NCBI GenBank assembly: GCA_031271265.1
Contig: JAISWB010000025.1
Span: 1-54,128, forward strand
Direction of reading: 5' to 3'
Length of the DNA stretch: 54,128 bases
Origin: Desulfovibrio sp.
Lineage (GTDB): Bacteria > Desulfobacterota > Desulfovibrionia > Desulfovibrionales > Desulfovibrionaceae
This document shows positions 7,829-16,000 of the stretch, piece after piece (position 1 is the first letter of the stretch; each line of letters begins with the position of its first letter). The position numbers were made by a program, and so were the translations under genes. The notes under the pieces were generated by a model. The model saw only the letters and a list, made by a program, of their open reading frames with translations, was not told the origin of the DNA and searched no databases.

Positions 7829-9285
7829 GCCAGTACATGCTCCAAATGGCGTTCCATAGCTTCTTGAGTCAATTCTTTTTGCCCTTTTGCCCATACGCCA
7901 AGTGCAGCGAGATCTTTTAAGGACGGATATGGGAGAGCGCGTAAATCGGTGGCATTGACTTGCGTATGACCGTTAAAACGCCGGAAAAGCGTATCAACAA
8001 AACTAGAGTTCAAATAAAGCGCAAGTCCTTGGGCCACGTCTTTATCCAATCCTTCTTTGCGGCAATGAAAAACGTTAAGGTGATTTTCAAAGCCCAGGAA
8101 TGGCGCGTCAGGAAAATATGCCGGGTCTACAAGATACGCAACAATTCGGCGTTTTTCTTCCTTTGAGGATAATCGCCGGACTATGACATAGTACCCGTTT
8201 GGATACAGCCATTTCATTGTTTCCGGGCAACGGGCTATGGCGTTGGGTTTCTTGAAGCCTGCCTTGGGCCATTCTGCCTTGCCGTTAAAGTGTCCTGAAT
8301 ACAGCAACGGCACATCATCATCTTGCGGCATTCCGCGTAAATACTCTTTAAGGCGAAAATCGACAACAGGCCCGGTGGAAACCTCTATCCCCAAAGAGGC
8401 CAGAGGAGAGTTCGCCAGGGAGAGCGGCTCGGCTGCATCTTGAGCATCTGGAATATGGATAAATTTTTCCGGGTCCCCTGGCCTGATAATATCTGTAACG
8501 TGATATGACGCTATGGAATAATCATTCATATCGCCATTGGTCGAGGTGGAGATGCAGATATCAGCTTGCTCCGCGTCCCGTTCAAGTTTGATGATGACGT
8601 TTTCCTGCAATACCTTGTCGGCCTTGAACGCATCCGTTCTGGACGTGAAAAGATGGATATGCCGGATAGCAGTATGGCGCAAGATGAATTCTCTAAATGG
8701 CTTGTAATACGGACCGTTACAAAAGCTGCGCGGGATAATGGCAACCAGCGTCCCCCGAGGTTGCAGCAAGGCAACAGCAAGCGCGACAAAGGCCGTATAC
8801 AGGTTAACGGCCTCAATGCCGACATCACGTAAAAGTGCTCTGTGCAGGGAACCGCTGTTTATTTTTTTATAGGGCGGATTGAGTATTGCATGTGTGAAAG
8901 GGCGTTGTTTTCGCAGAACAAGCATAGTTGCATGCTCAATGAAATCTGTGTGGCAAATATGTCGTTCAACAGACAGCGCCCTAAATGTATTGGCCGTGTT
9001 CTCTTCCAACTTTTGCACCATTGCGGCGTCAAACTCGAATAACGAGACTTCTCCAGAAGGAAAAGGACTGTCGCTACTCCTCAAAGCATCCAAGAAAGCG
9101 CAAGTAAGGCTCCCTTCTCCCGCCCCCGCATCAAGTAGATGGAATCCGTCATGGGCTTTCGGGAAGAGAGAAGCCATAAATGCCGCAATATTTGAGGACG
9201 TCATATACTGGCCCAAGGCGGCCTTGCCCATGGGCCTGCCAGCCGGGTTGTCTTTTTTTATAGGAGTTTCAAATAATTGAAGCAT
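7825..9285 (-). CDS. Type II N6-adenine DNA methyltransferase, BsuBI/PstI/Eco57I-like
   Basis: A 486-aa methylase that protects host DNA from the adjacent nuclease. SAM-binding motif I is LLDAGAGEGSLTCAF (about residues 50-65), and the catalytic motif IV is NPPY in HAILNPPYKKI (near 135), typical of N6-adenine enzymes. The C-terminal half is the target-recognition region. TAAGGA precedes the ATG at 9285. It overlaps the endonuclease start by 4 bp. The pair has a lower GC content than its neighbours, which suggests horizontal acquisition. No controller (C) protein gene is visible. Confidence 0.92.
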   Translation of the reverse strand: MLQLFETPIKKDNPAGRPMGKAALGQYMTSSNIAAFMASLFPKAHDGFHLLDAGAGEGSLTCAFLDALRSSDSPFPSGEVSLFEFDAAMVQKLEENTANTFRALSVERHICHTDFIEHATMLVLRKQRPFTHAILNPPYKKINSGSLHRALLRDVGIEAVNLYTAFVALAVALLQPRGTLVAIIPRSFCNGPYYKPFREFILRHTAIRHIHLFTSRTDAFKADKVLQENVIIKLERDAEQADICISTSTNGDMNDYSIASYHVTDIIRPGDPEKFIHIPDAQDAAEPLSLANSPLASLGIEVSTGPVVDFRLKEYLRGMPQDDDVPLLYSGHFNGKAEWPKAGFKKPNAIARCPETMKWLYPNGYYVIVRRLSSKEEKRRIVAYLVDPAYFPDAPFLGFENHLNVFHCRKEGLDKDVAQGLALYLNSSFVDTLFRRFNGHTQVNATDLRALPYPSLKDLAALGVWAKGQKELTQEAMERHLEHVLA

Positions 9286-9646
9286 TTTGAATCCTTAGGC
9301 AAATCTTGCATAGAGCATAGTAGCTTGCCTTGTGGATGTTCGCAAGTTTCAATCTCCCGCCAGCACCAGAGGCTTTAATGCCAAGGTTATACTTGGATTT
9401 TCCATTTGAATATTTTCACGGAATAAATTACTGATATCCGCATTGAAAAGTAAACTTTTTCCTGCGGAGGATCGTCAGCCGAAAAGCGTGATTTCCGGCT
9501 GACTCACGCCGCGGCGCGGCGACATCAGCCTAACGGCCGCTGTTCAGATTTCCATGCGGAAATCTGTAGTAGTTGTGGTTGCCGCAAAACATGCGACAAG
9601 CGGAGGGATGGCAGAGCGGCTGATTGCGGTGGTCTTGGAACGCCTC
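9286..9646. other. Intergenic region with inverted copy of the structured repeat
   Basis: This is the upstream region of the leftward R-M operon and the 3' side of the leftward ubiD-like gene. It must contain the R-M promoter, but I see no clear -35/-10 pair. It holds repeat copy C at 9431-9535. No gene is supported. Confidence 0.5.
9431..9535 (-). repeat. Structured dispersed repeat, copy C (inverted relative to copy A)
   Basis: Read on the minus strand it aligns with copy A from the GCGGCGTGAGTCAGCCG block, through the CACGCTTTTCGGCTGACGATCC block, to the GTTTACTTTT end and the following ATATCAGTA. The first hairpin has decayed (GGCCGTTAGGCTGATG) while the third is kept. The two copies face each other across 9.3 kb that holds the glnN and R-M regions. 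Confidence 0.75.
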
Positions 9647-11578
9647 CTACAGGAGACCGTGCAGGGGGCCTCCCGGCGCGGCCCAGGCGTCCAGGCGTTT
9701 CTGCACGTCGGGGTCTTCTTCCAGGGGCGGCGCGTGAAAGGCCTTGCTCCTTGCGTCTATAATCAGCGGAGCCGAGCAGCCCCAGTGTTTGCAGTGCGTG
9801 AACGCTCCCGCTCCGTACAGGTCGGTCGCCGGGTCCGAGCGGGTAAAGGTAGTCCACAGAAAATTGTCCATCGACGCGCAGACAAAGTCCGGGTCGTCCG
9901 CCGCCACCAGCAACGCCGTTTGCGGTTTATCCCCGGCGTCCGCCGTTTCCCGCGCCGTGCCCGATGTTGTGTTGATCGCTGCGGCAAGGCGCAGCATTGC
10001 CTCGTCCGCGGAGTCACGCGCCGCCGCATGCGCAGGCCCCCGGCAGACGACGATGCCCGGCGCGAAAAGTCGCGCGCCGGTAAACGGTTCGGGCAGCGAG
10101 AAGTCCGCGGGCATTTCCACGGCCAGGGCGCGCTTGGGTCGCCCGGCCGCCGCCCAGACCAGTTTCGATCCCTGGTTCAGGCTGATGCCGCTGTAGTCCA
10201 GGGTATCCATGGTGGTGCGGGTGACGAAGTGCAGGTCGCGGGAAAAATCCGTGCGCCGGAGCATGTGGGCCAGAAAGCCCGGCACATCGCGGGTCGAAAG
10301 TCGTTCATCGTCTTCTTTCGCGGCGATCAGCAGGTATTTGGCAAGGCTGGTCTGCGTATTCCCAAGCAGGGAAAAGGCGCAGGTCAGCAGTTCCTGCGGA
10401 ACGCGTCCGTTTCCTTCCGCCCGGGTTTTGCTTTCGTCCGCAAAAGCGGCAAAGGGCATGTAGCGCTCGCTGCCGACGGCCAGCAGCAGGGGATGCACCC
10501 CGGCGGCATCGACGGCATGCACTTCATGGACTCCGGAAAACACCGCAGGCGTCAGCTCCGAGGTCAGTTCGTGGATGAAGTCCCCGAAGACCGAGTCCTC
10601 CTGCGGCGGCCGGCCGACCGAAGTAAAGGGCCACACGGCGTCCGGCCGGTGGTACACGGCATCGACGCGCAGCACGGGAAAGTCGTGCGCAAGGCTGTAA
10701 TAGCCCAGATGGTCTCCGAAAGGGCCTTCACGCTTGAGCGGCGACCTGCCCCCGGCGCACTCCACATGCCCGCAGATGCAGAAATCCGCTTCGGCGGGAA
10801 TGGGCAGGGCGGAAAACCCGGCTTCGGGCATGATGTAGGACAACGGGCGGCCGGCCAAAATTCCGGCGGCGCAGAGTTCGGGGATGCCTTCGGGCAAGGG
10901 CAGGACGGCGGCCATGGCCAGAGCGGGCGGGCCGCCGACGCTCACGTTGACCGGCAGGTCGCGGCCGCGTTTCAGGGCTTCCATGTGGTGCGGGCCTATG
11001 CCCCTGTGTATCTGGTAATGCAGGCCGGCTTCCTTGTCCGGCGCATAGTCGCCGCCGCTGATCTGCACCCTGTACATGCCCAGGTTGGAAGCGAAAAAGC
11101 CGGGTTTCGCGGGATGTTCGCTGTAAACCTGAGGCAGGGTCACATAGGCCCCGCCGTCCAGGGGCCGGGAAACGACCTGCGGCAGATCGGAGAGTCTTGC
11201 GCGTTTTGCCGTTGCGGGTCCGGAGCGCACGCGGCGCGGCAGCGCGCGCGCGAGAATGCCGGGCAGTCGCGCCCAATTCCCCGGTTTTTTGAGAAAATCC
11301 CGTGGATCGGCGCGCAGCTTGAGCAAGAGCTCAATGTCGCGGAGACCGTCTCGAAAGATGTAACGCATGCGTTCACGGGTGCCGAAAAGATTGGCGACTG
11401 CCGGAAAGGCGCAACCCTTCACCCGGCTGAAAAGCAGGGCCGGCGCCGAAGCGCGGAAAGCGCGGCGCTGCAGGGCCGCGAGTTCAAGGTAAGGGTCGGG
11501 TTCCAGGGAATCTATGCGCTTCAGGTGCCCGGCGGTCTCCAGGTCCCGAAGACACTCCTGCATGTTGCGGTAGGCCAT
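9647..11578 (-). CDS. UbiD-family decarboxylase
   Basis: A 643-aa member of the UbiD family, which uses prenylated FMN for reversible decarboxylation of aromatic or unsaturated acids in quinone synthesis or aromatic degradation. The family core CGHVECAGG...REGPFGDHLGYYSL (about residues 268-290), with its catalytic acidic residues, is clear, as is an N-terminal YRNMQECLRDLE start. The C-terminus resembles the longer menaquinone-type UbiD enzymes. GGGAGGAA precedes the ATG. Two small genes lie upstream on the same strand. Whether it serves menaquinone synthesis or an aromatic pathway cannot be decided here. Confidence 0.88.
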   Translation of the reverse strand: MAYRNMQECLRDLETAGHLKRIDSLEPDPYLELAALQRRAFRASAPALLFSRVKGCAFPAVANLFGTRERMRYIFRDGLRDIELLLKLRADPRDFLKKPGNWARLPGILARALPRRVRSGPATAKRARLSDLPQVVSRPLDGGAYVTLPQVYSEHPAKPGFFASNLGMYRVQISGGDYAPDKEAGLHYQIHRGIGPHHMEALKRGRDLPVNVSVGGPPALAMAAVLPLPEGIPELCAAGILAGRPLSYIMPEAGFSALPIPAEADFCICGHVECAGGRSPLKREGPFGDHLGYYSLAHDFPVLRVDAVYHRPDAVWPFTSVGRPPQEDSVFGDFIHELTSELTPAVFSGVHEVHAVDAAGVHPLLLAVGSERYMPFAAFADESKTRAEGNGRVPQELLTCAFSLLGNTQTSLAKYLLIAAKEDDERLSTRDVPGFLAHMLRRTDFSRDLHFVTRTTMDTLDYSGISLNQGSKLVWAAAGRPKRALAVEMPADFSLPEPFTGARLFAPGIVVCRGPAHAAARDSADEAMLRLAAAINTTSGTARETADAGDKPQTALLVAADDPDFVCASMDNFLWTTFTRSDPATDLYGAGAFTHCKHWGCSAPLIIDARSKAFHAPPLEEDPDVQKRLDAWAAPGGPLHGLL

Positions 11579-11650
11579 CTGTTCCTCCCGGATCGACCAT
11601 GGCGGAACTTTTCCCGCAATGCAAGCCGAACCGTGAGGATTCCGGTCCGA

Positions 11651-11866
11651 CTACCGTGAGCCTTTTTTCCGGCGGAGCGACGTGACGGTTTCCCCGCCGA
11701 TGCCCCAATTGTCCATTTCTACCTCATCAATAACGACTACGGTTGTTGCGGGATTTTTATTCAAAACTCTTTTCAGCAGTTCTGTGACTCCTGTAATAAG
11801 TTCCACTTTCTGCTCTTGCGTAGGTGCTTCACTTCCGCCTGTAACTTTGATATTGACGTAAGGCAT
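11651..11866 (-). CDS. 4-oxalocrotonate tautomerase family protein
   Basis: A 71-aa protein that starts MPYVNIKVTGG, giving the catalytic amino-terminal Pro after Met removal. It ends in the family pattern VVVIDEVEMDNWGIGGE. Such enzymes tautomerise 2-hydroxymuconate-type dienols in aromatic catabolism and act as small oligomers. The usual Arg at position 11 is not present (GSEAP follows the first strand), so the exact substrate is uncertain. It lies 72 bp upstream of the UbiD-like gene on the same strand, which fits an aromatic-acid context. Confidence 0.85.
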   Translation of the reverse strand: MPYVNIKVTGGSEAPTQEQKVELITGVTELLKRVLNKNPATTVVVIDEVEMDNWGIGGETVTSLRRKKGSR

Positions 11867-11890
11867 AGGTCATCCTTAATATTATATTGT

Positions 11891-12259
11891 TTAAATTGGC
11901 GATTCCCGGCAAATTCTTTCTTCACAGGGTATAGTTTCAGTCGTAAAGTGAACATAAAAATCCGGGTAGCCGGGAACAGGCAGCCAGTAAACGCGGAATA
12001 CCCCATCGTCACTGCGGACTTCCTTGTGTAAGGCCGTCTGATCCTTGAGCACCCGATTGGCAAGGCATCCCCTGTGCCGGTCGGGAGAGTCCCATTTGGC
12101 ACAGTTCATACCCGGTTTCCTTCCGCCGGCGCGGCAAGCTTCATTCACGGCTATAACAGTTCGGCTTTTGTGAACCAGGGACGCGGGGGCGGGGTATGTG
12201 CCCCACATCAAGGTGAACGCTTCCGTCAGCTTTGGATCTGCGTTTATATCAATTCTCAT
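11891..12259 (-). CDS. Small PAS-like protein of unknown function
   Basis: A 122-aa protein from the ATG at 12259, which has an excellent AAAGGAGATAAT leader; a longer frame to 12286 is less likely. The middle part (SRTVIAVNEACRAGGRKPGMNC ... CLANRVLKDQTALHKEVRS) and the end (VYWLPVPGYPDFYVHFT) resemble a PAS-fold ligand-binding domain with several Cys residues, but no output domain follows. It is encoded just upstream of the tautomerase and UbiD-like genes. The PAS assignment is by pattern only. Confidence 0.6.
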   Translation of the reverse strand: MRIDINADPKLTEAFTLMWGTYPAPASLVHKSRTVIAVNEACRAGGRKPGMNCAKWDSPDRHRGCLANRVLKDQTALHKEVRSDDGVFRVYWLPVPGYPDFYVHFTTETIPCEERICRESPI

Positions 12260-12288
12260 ATTATCTCCTTTCGAAGCCGTTTTCAAGA

Positions 12289-12419
12289 GGTATACCCTGA
12301 ATCCGTAGCGATGAATACCTCATAAAGACGAGATCAGGGTTTTATTTCAGCTATAAACGCACACATGGCAGTGTTATAGTCTGGTATTCGCAAACGCCAT
12401 TACGGATTCAGGGTATACC
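12289..12419. mobile_element. Palindromic MITE-like element
   Basis: Perfect 19-bp terminal inverted repeats GGTATACCCTGAATCCGTA (12289-12307) and TACGGATTCAGGGTATACC (12401-12419) enclose 93 bp without coding capacity. Inner pairs AATACC/GGTATT extend the fold. It lies 70 bp before an IS5-family transposase relic, so a non-autonomous derivative is plausible. No target duplication was recognised. Confidence 0.55.
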
Positions 12420-12491
12420 CCCTCTGCCCCGGCAATGGCAAGCGGAGAAAATGAAAAGGCCGGGAGGTTAGTCCAGGCCTGAGAGTTACTG

Positions 12492-12788
12492 TTTTCTATC
12501 CAACCTGCCGTCACCAAAAAAGCCGCGGCCGAAGGGCGGCAGCAGGGGAAAACTAAACCCCTTGCCGACAGGGGCTACGACAGCGATGCAATCATCGAGG
12601 AAACGCAGGCTGTGGGGATGGAAGCAGTGATTCCTCCAAAGAAAAACCGTAAAAACCCGCGCGCGTACGATAGATATCTGTATCGCCTCCGGCATCTGGT
12701 GGAAAACGCCTTTTTGCATTTGAAGCGTTGGCGCGGTATTGCCACCCGATATGCCAAGAACAGCTCTTCTTTTCTTGCGGCAGTTCAA
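12492..12788 (+). pseudogene. C-terminal remnant of an IS5-family transposase
   Basis: About 99 codons read as the end of an IS5/IS427-type transposase: KPLADRGYDSDAIIEE, then AVIPPKKNRKNPRAYDRYLY, then LRHLVENAFLHLKRWRGI and ATRYAKNSSSFLAAVQ. These include the last acidic residue region of the DDE domain (the Glu in RHLVENAF). The N-terminal two thirds and any terminal repeats are missing, so the element is dead. Confidence 0.85.
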
Positions 12789-12918
12789 ACCGACCTGCCG
12801 CCGTTGATACCCGCTATGGTGTGCGGTTCGGAATATCCGCCGAGTTCCAGAGCCTTCTTGATAACAGGCGTAAAGTCTTTGTCCTCGCCAATATGGAGAC
12901 AGCCCCAAGCGCGTAATC
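12785..12918 (-). pseudogene. Short fragment, possibly of a hybrid-cluster protein (hcp)-like gene
   Basis: On the minus strand about 43 codons read LRAWGCLHIGEDKDFTPVIK followed by KALELGGYSEPHTIAGINGG before a stop next to the IS5 relic. The block GEDKDFTPVIKKALELGGY resembles the conserved DKDFSPVIEAAL region of Hcp/CODH-family proteins. It is open only over this short stretch and begins at a stop codon. The identity is a guess from memory of the family. Confidence 0.25.
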
Positions 12919-13005
12919 ATTGAGCCACAAGGCTTTGCGGTTCACACCTACCACTAAAATCCCCCCTGTTTGGCGCATGTTTGGCACACAGGTTGGCACA
13001 TGCGT
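12919..13005. other. Junction region with TTGGCRCA direct repeats
   Basis: This lies between host-type relics and the first phage gene. Three copies of TTGGCRCA occur at 12970-12977, 12981-12988 and 12993-13000, one per helical turn. Such arrays are often found near recombinase binding or attachment sites, so this may be the phage's left boundary. No matching copy was found elsewhere in the window. Confidence 0.35.
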
Positions 13006-16000
13006 TTACCATGCCGCCGCCCGCGTCTGCGCCTGCGCCGCAGCCTTCGGCGTCACCTTCTTATTCCCGCTGTTCTCGCGCTTCCGCGCCGTCACCCGCC
13101 GCTGGACATCCTCCAACTTGATCACCATGCTCGGTTTCCCTTCGGCGCGTTTCTCGGTGTTCCACGCCTCTATATCCTTCCTCACGGCCACTTTCGCCGC
13201 CGTATCCCCCTGCTCCTGAGCTTTCAGCGTCTGCACCGTAAATTGGTCAATCTTGTCTGATCTCACCTGCTCCCGCCGCTTGTCGGCCATGTAGGCATCC
13301 CAACTTTTCGTAGCAGAGACGGGCGGGAATCCGAGAGCTTTCAACCCTGCCTCCGTGCCGGAAATTTTCCGAGCGCCCTGTCCTCCGGGATCATTGATAG
13401 GACGGCCCTTCATGCTCGTCTGCCCCTCTGTGTACAGGCGCCATGCCTGCAAACCGTTTTTCAAGGCAACCGGAGAGGCTTCCTCCACCATCCGATACCA
13501 GTTCTGGTTTTTCTTGGCGTCCATTATTCTGGTTGTTTTGTTCACCAGCAGGTCATATGGGATACCGATCATGTCACCAATGATGTCCGCAATAGTTTCT
13601 TTCAGCGTCCCGCCTTTTCTGATGCCATGCGTTGCAGGCGTTTCCATTTTCAGCGATCCGCCGACGTACATCCCGCCGAGCGTCGGCATTCCGTACACAG
13701 CGATATCACGCAGCCAGTCCTGTTTCGGCAGGGCCTTCCGGATCGTCTCCGTCCAATCGTCGTCGTCATCCGTTGCCGCCTGCACAAGCGCCTGCATCGT
13801 CGCGTAGAAAGGAATCGCCGTAAGCCCGCCGATGGCAATCGTGGCCCCGATGCTCTTTGCGACAAACTTTCGTCCTTCCGTTCCCTGTGAAGCCAGCGCC
13901 CACGCCCACATGCGGAGCATGTTGTGAGTGAAGGTGCGGAACGTGTACGCAGAAGCAATCCCACGCCCGGCTGCATTACTGCGGAGGAACTCAGGAGTGT
14001 TCGATTTTCCGTAGACAAAATGCGCGTCGCGGACGACTTCGGAGGCGAATTTCTTCGCCGTCTCGTAGTCGGCCTTCATAGTTGTCCCCATACCCAATCT
14101 TTTCCGTGCAGCAGGCTTCAAATTCCCTTTACGCGCAAGCTGATAGGCGGCAAGAGCAAGCGAGGCCCGGTTGAACCGCTCAACGGCGCTCATCGGCATC
14201 CCCAGGACTTTCGTAAATTTATTCCAGATATTCCCCCCGATTCCGCGGAGCTGGCCGCGGACTTCTTCCATGTAGGCATCCGAGATCACCGCCTCGCCGT
14301 ACAGTTCATCAATCAGCCGAGCCTCATCCGCCGTTAGGCTCCCCGTCTTGCCGGTGGCCTGCCTTATCAGCGCGTCCCCGGCGGACTTTATCCATGACAA
14401 TGCAGACCCGTTCGCGTCCATGCTCAGGCGCGGCACGCCGACAACAATGTTCTGCGTGGCGTTCACCATCGCGGTCTTAATGCTTCCGCCGAGGTACCAC
14501 GCAAAGGCGACGGCCTTGATGTTCCCGGTCATGCGGTCCAGTCGGTCACTATTTCTCAGCATATCTTTGACGTACTGTTGCGCGTAGGCCCACAGATTCG
14601 GCTGTGACTTGGCATTGATGTCGCCCAGGGCGCGAGTCAAATCCCGCGACGCTTCCATTTTCGTCAACCAGCCGGTCAGCCCGGCCTTGTAGTCGTACAG
14701 GATTTTAAGGATGTCCTCCGTCTCGTGTCCCGGTATGCCCTTGCGCCCGATGTAATGGGAGCCGAACCCGCGCGCCTTCAGAACGTCGGCGCTGCCGGCT
14801 TTCAGCGTATCTATTACGTCTTTGCGGTGCGCCGGGTCTTTGATTCCCGCAGCAGCGGCCAAGATAATCTGCTCCATTGCTTCGGTGTCAATCGGAGCGC
14901 CAAGAGCTTCTTCCGGCAACCGCGTATTCTCGCCGACGCTCCATTCCGCATCCGGGAAATTCCCGGCCTGCTCTCGTGCCACCTCGTCAGCATATGCCTT
15001 GAGCTGGTTCCTTTTGAGCGACTTCACCGGCATGGTGACAGGTAGGTCAAAGTGCTTACGGTATACAACTTCTCCGTTGACCTTTGCCTGCACATAATAA
15101 TCTCCGTAGCGATGGTGTGGAAAATAGTTTTGCTGATGCCCGATAGCCATACGATACTTGTCGATGTCGGTATCATTAAGTTCGCGCATTTCCGCCATAC
15201 GGTTATAGGCAAGCAGCAAGTCATTATCGAGGCTGCTGCGGATTTGTTCGACAAGTTCTTTTGCTTTGTCTGAACCTTTCTGTTTGCTCAACCAGGCGCG
15301 ATATGCCGTTCTGTACGCCGGATTAACTTTGAGCTTTGTCCGTCCGCTTTCCAGTTTCCCATCAGGCAGGAACTTTTCTATATCTTTAAGCTCCGGAATA
15401 TCCTTCCCCTCATGCTCCCATATAATCCGATTGGCGTCCGCCATGTCCTCTTTGGAAAGAGTTTTCGCGCTTTTACCGAACAACAGAGAAACTTCTTTCA
15501 ATGACTTCTCAAGCATAGCCGAGCGTTCATCCATGCGTTTCAACTGTCGGTCGTACACTTTGGCGAAGGCAGGGAAATTCTTCGCTATCCAGTGCGGCAG
15601 AGAGGACAACCGTTCCCACAAGCCGAGGTCTTCCTTGTCCAGAAAGACGCGAATCTGCGGAGATGCCGCCGCCGATGCGGCGTTGGACGGCTTTATGCCG
15701 AGGATTGTTTTCAAAGAGGCAAGGGGGGCCTCGAACCCGTATGCTTCTGCGTCAAACGGTGCCTTTCTCGGAAGATCGGCAAGCCCGTGTTCCGCATTTA
15801 TGTCCGCGACTTCTGCATCAGACAGTATCCTGTTTACCCGCATTGCCCCAGATATGATCCAGTTCCCGGTCATGTTCGGGTTCGTCTTGTACCTGTACAG
15901 GCCGTCTTCGGGGATACTGTCGGTGATGTGCGCGGTTCGGGGGATTTTTTGACCGCTCTTGCTACGCTGCGCACGCCTGTCCGCTTCAGCCTGCCAGTCA

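Noticed and set aside
9554..11659. A 701-codon plus-strand open frame opposite the UbiD-like gene
   Set aside because: It is the antisense shadow of a GC-rich gene with clear family motifs; the protein is Arg/Gly/His-rich and has no sensible start signal.
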